The notes under the pieces were generated by a model. It saw only the letters and a list, made by a program, of their open reading frames with translations, searched no databases and was not told the origin of the DNA. Shown here in pieces: positions 10,306-20,666 of a DNA stretch of 64,000 nucleotides. The DNA comes from Pegoplata infirma (lineage: Eukaryota; Arthropoda; Insecta; Diptera; Anthomyiidae): assembly GCA_963921195.1 (NCBI GenBank), contig OY992538.1:89217904-89281903 (forward strand). Reading direction: 5' to 3'. Both the position numbers and the translations under genes were made by a program. Positions within the stretch are counted from its first letter, which is position 1, and the number at the start of each line of letters is the position of its first letter.

Positions 10306-11619
10306 AACTGATAAGCCAATCCTTCTCATTTTTAAATTCAATTTATTCTGATAAACGGGGCATTCTCTACTGTTTGTAAAATGGTTTTCATCTAAATCCA
10401 TATTTAGTTTATTGTTCATTTTCATGCAATTTATACATTTCATTATCTGCTCCGTATTTTTGCATTCTTTTGTTTTATGTTGTCCATGACATCTCAAGCA
10501 TATTTCCTGATTTTTGCATTCTTTTGCGATATGGTTATATCCTCTACATTTAAGGCACTGCGTAACATCTGTTCCATCGAACACTCTACATCTTTCCCAT
10601 CCAATATTTACTTTCCTTGCTTCTATCATTTTCGTATATGTTTCGTTATCCACTGCCATTTTCACATTATAGATTGTTTTATTATTTCTTTTGATTTGAT
10701 ATTTTTCTATAATTTTGAGTTCTGCATTAGAGATACTTGGGTTCTGCTTTTTTAGTTTCTCAATTATTTCCTCCTCTTCATGTACAAAAGTCATATCCGT
10801 AATTTTAACTCTTAGCTCAATTGGGTTGGGTACCTTAATTTCATATCCTTCTGTTAACTCGTTTTCTATTGCACTTTTTATTTTCTCTCTTTCTTCACTA
10901 TTCTCACTTTGGATTACAACCGTTCCATTTCTTCTATTTTCTACGCCTGTAATTTTTAAATTAACTGGATCAACTTTATCATTTAGTGCTTCCCTTGTTT
11001 TTTCTACCCCTTGTTTCTCCTTTGGTTTTACAATTAAGGGCACCTGTTTGTTAGCATCTGGTAGCACTGTTTTTTTTACCGACTCTGCATATGTTGGTTT
11101 TTTGTTGGTTTCTTTTAATACCTTCTTTATTTCGTTACACATATTTTTGTTCTTTTCTTCTATTGACTTGCACATTTCTTTATTGTTGTTTTCAAAATCA
11201 TTTACATTAATATATAATTTTTTAACTTCTTCCACATTTTTTTCACATGATTTTTGAACAGTATCCATTTTTTTTAACCTTTCTTCGTATCTTTTTTCTA
11301 TTGCCTCTAACAATTGTTTTAGTTCACTCTCGCTTTGTTTTAATGATGATGAAAATTCGTGTTTATAATCTACCAGGTTTTGTTTGTTTTTATGTACATC
11401 TTCCTGTATATCTTTTAGTATCATATCGACATTGTGAATGTACTGGATACAATCCTCACATACAAAACGTAAAAAATTACTTTCTTGCAAAGTTTTTTGG
11501 GAATACTGATCAATACCGGAACACTTCATAGAACTGTGATATGTTTTTTTACACACCCCCTCACATTGAATACCCGTTTCCCCACGAATGGATGACTTGC
11601 ATTTACTGCACTCAGCCAT
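10303..11619 (-). CDS. LINE ORF1: PHD finger, coiled coil, zinc knuckles
   Basis: This is a 438-residue RNA-binding partner of ORF2. The start is ATG at 11619, context AGTCATGG. Residues 4-57 show Cys and His spaced as C-x2-C-x11-C-x3-C-x4-H-x4-C and a final C-x2-C, which fits a PHD finger, as known in CR1-clade ORF1 proteins. Residues about 60-165 are rich in K, E and L and look coiled-coil. The C-terminal third carries CLKCRGYNHIAKEC (C-x2-C-x4-H-x4-C) and CLRCHGQHKTKEC zinc knuckles and a third degenerate one. It ends in RRIGLSV followed by TAA at 10305-10303, and the same frame continues as ORF2. The frame is intact throughout. Confidence 0.9.
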   Translation of the reverse strand: MAECSKCKSSIRGETGIQCEGVCKKTYHSSMKCSGIDQYSQKTLQESNFLRFVCEDCIQYIHNVDMILKDIQEDVHKNKQNLVDYKHEFSSSLKQSESELKQLLEAIEKRYEERLKKMDTVQKSCEKNVEEVKKLYINVNDFENNNKEMCKSIEEKNKNMCNEIKKVLKETNKKPTYAESVKKTVLPDANKQVPLIVKPKEKQGVEKTREALNDKVDPVNLKITGVENRRNGTVVIQSENSEEREKIKSAIENELTEGYEIKVPNPIELRVKITDMTFVHEEEEIIEKLKKQNPSISNAELKIIEKYQIKRNNKTIYNVKMAVDNETYTKMIEARKVNIGWERCRVFDGTDVTQCLKCRGYNHIAKECKNQEICLRCHGQHKTKECKNTEQIMKCINCMKMNNKLNMDLDENHFTNSRECPVYQNKLNLKMRRIGLSV

Positions 11620-11801
11620 GACTGAGTGCTTTTATTGTGTATTATTATAAAAACGTTTATTTTTATAAAAACTTTATTTTCCACTAATTATAATTAGTAT
11701 TTTTTATGGTTTTTAATAGTCCTGTCTATTTTTTTAAAACCAATTATTATTTTATTTTATTATTTTTATAGAGCTTTAGTTTTTACACTTCTTTACATTT
11801 G

Positions 11802-12213
11802 GCGTTGCCAGACGATTCTGCGACGGAGACTAATCAAAGATGGGCAAATGGATGGACGTGTGAGACAACACGACTGATTTGGCCTTCTCTTAATCAGGGG
11901 CGCACAAGTGAGCTGATATCGCTTCCAAGGGGAGAGATTTCAACGGTGGTTTCTATAATTACCGGACACTGTCTTATAGGGAAGTACGCAGAGCGGTTAA
12001 ATGTGCCGTCGAATGACTTTTGCCGAAGTTGCATGGATGAAGAGGAGTTGGAAACTATCGAACACTTTATTTGCCATTGCCCGGCACTTTCTGGTCAACG
12101 ACTTGCTTCACTGGGATCTAGGGAGCTGTACGATCTTTCAGATTTGTCGGATGTCAAAATTCAACATCTAAGGAGTTTCTTAAGAAGCTCAAACTGGTTT
12201 AACGACAGGGACT
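11802..12213 (+). pseudogene. LOA-like ORF2 piece 4: C-terminal Cys-His tail
   Basis: This resumes the host LINE as ALPDDSATETNQRWANGW and contains the tail motif typical of R1/LOA/I-type ORF2 proteins, here TGHCLIGKYAERL, then DFCRSCMDEEELETIEHFICHCPAL, a C-x2-C...H-x4-C arrangement that may bind nucleic acid. The ORF ends at TAG 12213-12215. The join to piece 3 is out of frame by one base if TTTG is the target duplication, so a small extra change or a different duplication length must be assumed. A 3' UTR of about 100 bp follows to AACCTAACCCAACCTAA. Confidence 0.88.
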
Positions 12214-12318
12214 AGTAGGGAAACCTATTACGATCCCGTGGTATCATAATGGACCTCAGAGTCTACGTGTGTTGACCTAAAACGTCAGCAGCCACTTACA
12301 ACCTAACCCAACCTAAGT

Positions 12319-13080
12319 ACTGGACCGATTGAAGTGAAATTTATACCGGTTATAGCCAACGCGATTTCGAGCTTAAGTTTGGACCGTGAACTGCACATGT
12401 TCAAAAGTGGCACCTTCAGGGGCCCCTAAAGTAGGACCCCTTTTGCATAAAAAAGCTTTTAATCTGTTTCCATTATAGCTATTTAGATGGGCAACATTTT
12501 TTTCCGATCCTGGTTCACTTTTTCGGGAATAACATGGCCATATCTTAAAAATTTGCTCAATGTCCCAGGGTTGCCCCTAGAGGATTCAAATGTATGACCG
12601 ACCTCCAATATTTTTTCAATACCAACTTTTTCTCAGAACATGCCTGCCCTTAATCTTCCACAATTAAGGTGTTCCCCATAATTTTTTTGTTATTTTAAAA
12701 CTCTTTTTTAAGGACATCAGCTCCTAGCGCTCATATGGTTTCCCTAAGAAGGGTAAAATTATTTTTTCTCCACAATAATTTTTAGAACGAACCTAATCCC
12801 TTTCACCACTTCCTAAAAGGGCTCCAATACAATTTTTTTTTTTTTTAAATATTGGGGGAAATTTTAATATGTAAAATTTCAACATCACTAAGAAAATTTT
12901 GGTATTTGATCATATTATAAAGAAATTAAAATTTGATATAGATCTTACTAATGGAAATGTTAACATAAAACAAAATATAAAGATTCGATGAAAGGAGTCC
13001 ACAGATTCCCAATTTGTTTCTTTCAAATTTCCAAAAAAAAAACTGATTTTTTGCAAATTTTTGCTGCCATGCCTATACAC
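12319..13080. other. Unassigned intergenic DNA
   Basis: No ORF of note and no recognised repeat. A poly-T run lies near 12833-12846. Confidence 0.4.
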
Positions 13081-13251
13081 GGTGAGCCTCAGCGATGTTT
13101 AGGTTCAACTTTAGTGTCGACGAAAAGTGTAAAAGCAGTTCGATTTCTACTTGATTAAATGTCACAAAACTGTTAACAGCGAAATCGTAGCTGCTCGCAT
13201 TCGCGAGATATCTCGAACTTAGTGTTTTTGTATTTTCTAAAATTTTGACAA

Positions 13252-13617
13252 CCCGAGTAAAAATTTTCTGATGTAATCATATATAATTTGATACAATCTT
13301 ATATGAGTTAATATGCTTCCGTATAAATTTATATCAAATTATATCTATCACTTTGATACAGTTGATCCACTTTATATGGTTAGATATTGCTCCATATATG
13401 ATAAGATTCGTATTTTGGTTTTGCTCATCAAATTATATAAAAATAGATATTATAAGATCAATTTGATATAATTAGATTTGACCAAATTCAGGATCAAATT
13501 GTATAAATTTTTATATTTGTTGATCTAAAGTAATACAATTATATATTATTTGATACAACCATTTTACGGATCAAATTAGATCTATTTAGTAAAATTATCA
13601 TAATATTTTTACTAGGG
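13252..13617. mobile_element. MITE, TIR CCCGAGTAAAAAT, GATATAAT words
   Basis: The ends are CCCGAGTAAAAAT and ATTTTTACTAGGG. The interior is made almost wholly of variants of TTGATATAA / TTATATCAA and GATCAAATT. No coding capacity and no clear target duplication. Confidence 0.7.
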
Positions 13618-13896
13618 AAGGAAGTTTTTTAAATATCTTCAAAAACTGAGTATGCAGATTTAATTTTATTTATTTACAGGTCATAAAACAGTTAACATCG
13701 AGATCATATCTTCTCAATTTCGCGAAAAATCGCAAAATTAAAAAAAAAAAAAAATTGGAAAAAAAAACTATTTTTCGCGTAAATAAGCAGTCAAGATATT
13801 GATTTGAGCAGTTTTACCACCATTAAACACATAAAATTTAAACTTCATGCATAATATTTGTCGTTCCTTGATTTTTTTCCTTTATTTTAGACAATA

Positions 13897-15398
13897 CCCA
13901 GCAAAACTTTTCGGAGTCATTCAAAAATAACTAGTTCTAGAAGTACTTCAAAGCTTGTCATGATAGGTTCTCAAAAGGGATCCTGGAACTAGTGATGTCA
14001 CAACTAGTTCTAGAAGTGATCCAAAAGGGAAATATTTTGATTCCAAAGAGCTTTTTTGGGGTAGTTTGGGAACTAGTGATTTGGAAGTAGTCGTACATGA
14101 CTTCTGCACCACTTCCAAGAAACAAATACTGGTCCTCAAATAACATCTTAGAAGCTGTTTCAAAAACTTATAATTTTTTTCAAAAATGAAAAAAATATAT
14201 ATTTCATTACGTATTTCTCTGTTGCATCGTCTATTTGGAAAAAGTCAAAACTTTTGAAATATGTACAGAGGGGCTAAAAATATTATTAAGTATTGGGTAA
14301 TTTGTTTGGTATTATAAAGTATTGGGGCATTATTGCAAATAGGTTTTTATAGATCCATTTAATTACCTTACTACAATCTGGAATAAACTTTTTTATTTAC
14401 TACAGCTGGAATTTTTTATTACAAAAAGTAAACAAAACTTTCCAATTGTAGCAAAAATAGTAAGCAATTTGAGTAATCCAACTAAGTATATAATCGTATA
14501 TTTTTGGAAAAAGTCAAAACTTTTGAAATATGTACAGAGGGGCTAAAAATATTATAAGTATTGGGTAATTTGTTTGGTATTATTAAGTATTGTGGCATTA
14601 GTGGCATTTTTATAGATCCATTCAATTACCTTACTACAATGTGGAATAAACTTCTTTATTTGCTACAGCTGAAATTTTTATTACAAAAAGTAAACAAAAG
14701 TTTCCAATTGTAGCAAAAATAGTAACCAATTTGAGTAATCCAACTAACAATAAGTATATAATCGTATATTTTTTGGTCCCTACAATATTTTTTTTTTTCA
14801 AAAATCCCTTATTCTCTTTGTAGATAATTTCTAATTGCATTAATGACTAAAAAACAAAAAAATACTACTAATTTTGTTCAGTAAAGTGCTGATATTGCGT
14901 TATATTTTCAACAAAAAATAATTCAAAAATGTTTTTTTTTTTGCAAAAAAAAAAATGTACAAAATGTTCCTAGACTGCTTCCCTAAAACTAGTTCTGATG
15001 GTGACAATTTCAAACAAAAATCATGAGTTAAAGAATGGGTTAAAGAATAAACTACTTTCCTCGAACTAGTTCTGATGGTGACAATTTTAAACAAAAATCA
15101 TGACTCTGAGAACGAGATAGAGAACTAGTGCCACAATAGCTTCTTGGAACTAGTTCCTGTCGTGACAATTTCAAAGAAAAATCATGGGTTAAAGAATGGG
15201 ATAAAGAACTGATTCTAGAAGTAGTGATGGAACCGTTCCATAGGAGGGGTGATTGTTCCTAGACTACTTCCCTAGAACTAGTTCTGAGGGTGACAATTTC
15301 AAACAAAAATCATGACTCTGAGAACGAGATAGAGAACTAGTCGAGCAAAAAAGAAGTACTCCAGCACTAGTTCTGGAAGTCATGCAAGTTTTGCTGGG
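13897..15398. mobile_element. MITE, TIR CCCAGCAAAACTT, TA target, GAACTAGTTC words
   Basis: It is flanked by TA on both sides (13895-13896, 15399-15400) with ends CCCAGCAAAACTT and AAGTTTTGCTGGG. Both subterminal regions repeat the palindromic word GAACTAGTTC and longer forms such as ACTAGTTCTAGAAGT. The centre holds a 270-bp tandem duplication. The family recurs at 57027-57758. No transposase. Confidence 0.85.
14236..14775. repeat. Tandem duplication of about 270 bp
   Basis: The segment starting TTTGGAAAAAGTCAAAACTT at about 14236 is repeated in the same orientation from about 14504, through GTATATAATCGTATA in each copy, with few differences. It lies in the centre of the CCCAGCAAAACTT element. 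Confidence 0.85.
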
Positions 15399-16256
15399 TA
15401 AAGAAAAAATAATTTAATTAATATAAAAGCTTGAAGAGTAATTTTGCAATTTCTCGGGAAATGGATCACCCATAATTTTAATGCTTGCAGTTTGGTCAAC
15501 TTTAATAATCTCGAATTCAAACTGCATACCACATTTGTGTCGATAATTGAAGTCAATGTTTTTACAGACCAAAAATAACACAAAGTAATGAATAAATAGT
15601 AGTTTAGCGAGTTTTTTTTAGCAATATCTCGAAGAATTGAGCAGCTAGAATTTAAATGTTAACAGCCTTATCACCTTTAATCAATAGCAAATCAAACTGC
15701 ATTTCGTGTTTTTCAACAATGTTTAAGAAACTTCTTTTATTAATCAAAACAAGAAATACCCCCAAAATGCTGTTTTCGCTATTTCTCGCGAAAGTGAGCA
15801 GCTATAATTTTTTTGTGGGCAGTTTTAATTTCTTCCAACATGCTCAAATCAAACTGCTTACCATTTTTTTTATTATTTCTAAAGAAGCGGTTTTAAAATA
15901 TAAATAAATAATAAAAAAAATTATATAATTACGCGATTTCTCGCGAAATTTAACACATACAATTTCGATGTCAACAGCTGAGTAACCTTTGATCAAGCAC
16001 AAGTAAAACTGCATACCATGTTTTTACAAAATTTTTTAAGAAACATATCTAAAGGTAAAAAACGAAAACAAAAACAGCAAAAAATTAATTTTGAGATTTC
16101 TCGCGAACTAAAGAAGATAGGATTTTGATGTTTACTGTTTTGTGACCTTTAAATAAGTACAATTAAAACTGTATACTCAGTTTTTAAAAATATTTAAAAA
16201 ACTCCAATGCCAAAATTTAAAAAAATACAAAAACACTAAGTTGTCCAACTTTCGAT

Positions 16257-16277
16257 GAGGGAGGGGGGGGGGGGGAG
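16257..16277. repeat. Poly-G tract
   Basis: A run of about 15 G within GAGGGAGGGG..., unusual in this AT-rich window. Confidence 0.9.
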
Positions 16278-16379
16278 CACAAAATATAAAATTTTGACAA
16301 GCTATTTAACCCATGTTTTTAAACTCATCTACATGATGTTGCCTTTCAGATAAATCGAAAAAACTAAACTGGCGATTAC

Positions 16380-17560
16380 TAGGAATTTTTATCTAATAGG
16401 AGGAGGAAAAGTCTTAGATTCTGAGTAATTTTTCCTATAGAAAAAGTCTTACACTCAAAAAAAAAACTGTAATGTTAGCAAAAAAAGCTTGTAAACCTAC
16501 AAGGAAATTTGCTGATTTTGAACCCACAATTTTTTTGCTAAAGTTAGCAAAAATGTTTTGCCAATAATTAGTTAACTAATTTTTTTTTTTTTTTGAATTA
16601 GTTCATACACATTTGAGGACCCCATTGGGTTCGGACCCGATGGGACAGACCCCGATGGGCCTAGACGTAGTTGGGTTCCTTAAAAATCGTCATAGTTTTT
16701 GATCCAAAATTTGTGTCTGTTTCGCTCTACCTTGCTTAGTTTTTGAGATACGTGATTATAGGGGACCACTGGGGTCTTGAGAATTAAAAAACTCGATAAC
16801 TTCAAAAATATTACTCGGAGAGCTTTTGACTATTTTGCGGTCTTGTTCTACGTATTGAGAGCTACAAAAATTCTTTTGGACTTTTTGTTGTGTGGGCAAT
16901 ATTTACCGAGATATGAGCATTTTAAAATTTTCGGGAATGCTAACTTTTTTGGATCCAAAGTTAGGGCTCATTAGGTTCCACACATGTGAAGAGGACCCGC
17001 GAAAGTATGGAGATTCTAAGAACCAAAAATGCCCTCCATTTTGCTCTATCTGGCTTAGTTTCCGAGATAGCGCCATTTTAAGTTTTCTGAAAATAAAAAA
17101 AAATTTACCATTTATTTTTGCTAATGTTAGCAAAAAATCTTGTAAAAATGTTGTCAACTCAATTTCAAATTTAGCAAAAGAAATTAGTTCAAAGTTTGTT
17201 TAAAATTGCTAATGTGCTAAATGAAGTTTACAAGAATTTTTTGCTAACATGCTAATCTCAACTTAAAATTTGCTAAAAGTTAGCTAACTAGCATTAGCAA
17301 AAAAAAAATTAGTAAATCTACTAACGTATTTTTTTGAGTGTAGATTCTGAGAAATTTTTTCGGTAGAAAAAGTCTCGGATTCTGAGACATTTTTTTTTTT
17401 TATACAAAGAGCCTCAGATTCCGAGACATTTTTTGTGTAGAAAAAGTCTCAGATTCTGAGACATTTTTCCTATAGAAACACTTTCAAATTCTGATACATT
17501 TTATCTGTAGAAAAAGTCTCAGATTTTGTGACCTAGACTCTGAAAATGTTACTTATTCAA
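16380..17560. repeat. Short 35-bp minisatellite scrap split by a MITE
   Basis: Units of the kind AGATTCTGAGACATTTTTCC + TATAGAAAAAGTCTC occur at 16410-16451 and again at 17341-17535. They belong to the same family as the large array at 40470-42415. The MITE at 16452-17340 lies between them. Confidence 0.85.
16452..17340. mobile_element. MITE, TIR CACTCAAAAAA, TA target, TTAGCAAAAA words
   Basis: Ends CACTCAAAAAAAAAACTG and TTTTTTTGAGTG, flanked by TA (16450-16451, 17341-17342). The TA duplication is confirmed because the interrupted 35-bp repeat unit reads GTCTTAGATTCTGAG when the element is removed. The subterminal regions carry GTTAGC/GCTAAC words. It is a close relative of 30236-31360. 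Short ORFs inside are not credible genes. Confidence 0.93.
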
Positions 17561-18175
17561 AAACAGTTTTCCTTAAAAAAAAAATATCTCCGATTTTGAG
17601 CTAATTTTCCAATATATTTTTCCTATGTTTGTAAATTTTTCTGCATGTATGTCTTAAATGAAAAACTCTGCTTTAAAATATATTATTTGAAAAATCGAAA
17701 GCAACAAGTACCTCTATTTTGTTGTTCATGCAAATATTGCAAATATATTCTTTATATTTCTTTATATTCTGTTTGTTTTTTGTAAATATATGCTTACGCA
17801 TGTGAGTATATGGAATTTTATACAACCGTATAAGTGTTCATACGTAGATATATTTGTGCATATCCTTAGCCGTTCTCATTATTTTAAAATATCCTTCTGG
17901 CGATACAAAAGAAAAACCAACATAAACAACAAATAACCAAAGGAAGATGAAAATAATGTAAGCAATATAAATTTTTACCATATTTACAATTTCTTGTTAT
18001 TCATGTATGTTTGAAACAATAGGGGTGTAACTTTAAATATATATAGTTTTCAAGACACAATAAAATAGAAAATTGAAAGAAATTGCTGTGTTAGGGTTTT
18101 AATGCAAAATTTTCGTTTTTTTTTAATAATACAAAATTGTTCTCTCCCAAAGTTCCTTGGCCAAAAATTGCTTAC
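17561..18175. other. Unassigned AT-rich DNA
   Basis: No gene or bounded repeat recognised. Contains T-rich and TATA-rich tracts. Confidence 0.4.
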
Positions 18176-18177
18176 TA

Positions 18178-19389
18178 CACACAGAGAAATCTTTAGTTGG
18201 AATTCCATTATAAAAACCGAATTTTGATAAATCTGACAAATTTTTAGTTGTTATTGTAAAGTTTTTATCATCATACCAAATACCTAACAAGAGTAAAAGA
18301 TAAATAGCAATCGTGACCGAATTGATGTATTAGCAACTAATAAGTTGGTCACCTGAAATAAACTAAAATATAATAAAGTTTTTGAAAAATATTTAGTCAA
18401 TACAACTGTTTCTTTTAGTCTAAATTTGCCCTCTCGACCAATAATCATTTGCTTTAATTGACAAATTTTAAAAATATTTAATAATTGTATCGACAACTGA
18501 AAATGTCGGTTACCTTAACCAAATTTAAAATATTTTTATATTTTTTGTACCATTTTACTAAACTATTTATTTGTATTGGCATTCTTGATCAATAATTGAT
18601 TGTAATGATTTCATTTCTATTAAACAAATCGAATGTCAAAAAAAATAAAAATTATAATTTCATTAAATAAAAAACGAAATACAATTCAGACGTGTTTGCG
18701 CAAAAAACTTTAATTAAAGAATACTTATGAAAAAATCATAAAAAATGTTGCAAATCTAGACGGTGAGTTGATAACTTTGCGAAATATGAGCAATTTTAAT
18801 CAATTAAACATATTTCAGATATTTGCACATGTGGTATAAATGCAGATTCTCAAGATGATATAAGGCGACAATATAACATCAAAAAAGGCGACAATAAAAG
18901 CATTTTCCAGCTAAATTCCAAAATAAAAATTATGAAAAAGTCTCCAAGAAGTCTCGCAGAGAGAATTGTAACAAGTTTCGTCCTTAGTGGTAACAAAGAT
19001 GCGAATACGAAGATTTACATATGTAGGTTAGTTATCCCCTAGAAATTCTCAGAATCTGTAATATGTATTTCGCTTTAAAAATTGTAAAATTTTATATAAT
19101 TAAATTTATTTATTAAAATTGTTTTACAAAAATAATAAAAATTTAATTTTTTAAGAAACAATGTAAAAAAATATTGATTGGAGCTACCATATAACGCTTT
19201 TTAAAATTCGATCACTATAACCAATGTTAATTTTAGCTTTTAAATATTCAGTTCTCATAATAGAATTTTAACAGTTGAGGCAACTGAAATTAACAGTGGA
19301 GGCAACTGAATGTTGTGATAGTTCGTGCAACCGCAAAAATTCAGTTGGCAAACAATTTAGTTGCAGCAACTGAAACTATTTTCTGTGTG
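18178..19389. mobile_element. MITE, TIR CACACAGAGAAAT, TA target, CAACTGAAA words
   Basis: Ends CACACAGAGAAAT and ATTTTCTGTGTG with TA on both sides (18176-18177, 19390-19391). CAACTGAA / TTCAGTTG words cluster towards both ends. No transposase. Confidence 0.8.
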
Positions 19390-19391
19390 TA

Positions 19392-19785
19392 AAATATTTA
19401 GTCCTTAATATACATTCATCTCCCGTTATTTATTTTTATTTATATATAGTATTTACACATATTCTTTTAATATATTTTTTTTTTGTGTAAAACAAAACAT
19501 ATTCCCATTACATGATGTCTATTTTTATATTGACAATAATCAAGGACATTTTAGCATTTATAAGTACATATTTTCAAATTTTAAAAGACAGAGATGTAGC
19601 AAAAAATTAAGAGCAAGAGAGAAAATAATTACTTTCCGTTTTATGTGTATTTTTAAATTCGCTTCAACAGTTTTACATTTATATGGTTAAAATAATCCTC
19701 TAACGACACAGGAATCGTACATACAACAAAAACTTCGTTGAAGGGGGGTTTAAAAGAAAAACACAGTCAAAAACAATTTACACAA
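19392..19785. other. Unassigned AT-rich DNA
   Basis: Nothing recognisable beyond simple AT-rich sequence. Confidence 0.4.
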
Positions 19786-20652
19786 TCCTGCAAGCATTTC
19801 GAAACGAAGAAGATACGCTAGCGTATCCCCTGGAAGATAAATTGTATTGTGGGGGATATTTTCTTCGTATTGCGGAAGAAACACCCATGAGTAGAAATCG
19901 TGTCCCGAAAGCGATACGTCCAGGAAATACGAAGGCAATTCTTCTGGAGGATAAATACGCAATATTGCCAGATAATCATTTGGAAGATAACTTGAAGATA
20001 TCACTCAAATTTTACCTAGAAGATAAAATGAAGATATTGCCATTTTTTCTAATAGGAGATAAAAGTATGTTTATTATTTAAATTAAAGAAGATATTTTAC
20101 AAACAATATTGTTGAACTATAATTTATTCACTGTTTCCGTGATCTTGAAATTGATTATCTTCTTCAAAAATGGCACATTGAGGTGTTGAAAATTTGCAGG
20201 ACCTAATGAAGTTAAAAAAAGTTATTAAATTTTGCAGATTAATGCTTTTGTTGTTTGCGAATTCATTACTTACCTCTTAACACCAATTTTTATGATCTTT
20301 TGTTGATTTATTCCGAAAAAACAATGAAAACCGAAATTAAAAATATTTTTGACAATAAATAAAATGTATTGATTTCGTATTTTTTACATCCGTATGATAA
20401 GAGGAAGATATCGTATATGTATCGCGCAAGTGAAAAATCGCCTAGAAGATAAATTTTTGATAATTTGGCGATTTTGTATACTTTATAAATGACAAAAAAA
20501 AATTATATATTCTTTTTTTAAATTGCTAAAATATCCTCGAAATAATAAAAGGAAAATTTTCAAAAATACTACTTTGATGAATTTTTATTACGATAAAAAG
20601 AAGATATTGCCGCAATTTCTTCTAGGGGATATTTCTTCCAATTGCTTGCAGG
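19786..20652. mobile_element. Probable MITE with GAAGATAT words
   Basis: Ends resemble CCTGCAAGCA and TGCTTGCAGG. The interior repeats GAAGATA/ATATCTTC many times on both strands. Borders and target duplication are uncertain. The open frames here arise from the repeated word and show no protein family. Confidence 0.55.
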
Positions 20653-20666
20653 GAAAATACACAATA

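Larger units (their letters stand above)
7406..11797 (-). mobile_element. Near full-length jockey/CR1-group LINE with poly-A tail
   Basis: This is a minus-strand non-LTR retrotransposon of about 4.4 kb: a 5' UTR of about 180 bp (11620-11797), ORF1, ORF2, a short 3' UTR and a poly-A tail seen as about 27 T at 7411-7437. It is inserted in the LOA-like element. TTTG occurs at both junctions (7402-7405, 11798-11801) and may be a short target duplication. Both ORFs are open apart from the single stop between them, so this is probably a young insertion. Confidence 0.9.
2781..12318 (+). mobile_element. LOA/R1-like non-LTR retrotransposon, 5' truncated, in four pieces
   Basis: Four plus-strand coding pieces (2781-3509, 4776-5729, 6671-7405, 11802-12213) read in order as one LINE ORF2: linker, reverse transcriptase, RNase H and a Cys-His C-terminal tail. 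A short 3' UTR ends in AACCTAACCCAACCTAA near 12318. The endonuclease is missing at the 5' side, where the fold-back element abuts. The gaps are three separate insertions: a DD37E mariner, a 941-bp TIR element and a minus-strand LINE. The presence of RNase H points to the I/R1/LOA group of clades. LOA is my best guess from the overall layout. Confidence 0.85.
13081..16250. repeat. Satellite-like repeat in two inverted halves
   Basis: To the right (15399-16250) a unit of roughly 150-200 bp recurs about five times, marked by GATTTCTCGCGAAA, then a purine-rich part, then CAAATCAAACTGCAT. To the left (13081-13890) the same words occur in the opposite orientation (CGAGATATCTCGAAC, GTTAACAGTTTTGTGAC read inverted). 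AAAATACAAAAACACTAAGTT near 16230 is matched inverted near 13205-13235. Two MITEs sit in the left half and at the centre. It could be a fold-back element with repeated arms or an inverted satellite block. Confidence 0.65.

Noticed and set aside
8126..11531. Several plus-strand ORFs opposite the LINE
   Set aside because: They are antisense shadows of ORF1 and ORF2, rich in F, I and S as expected for the reverse of lysine- and asparagine-rich coding sequence.
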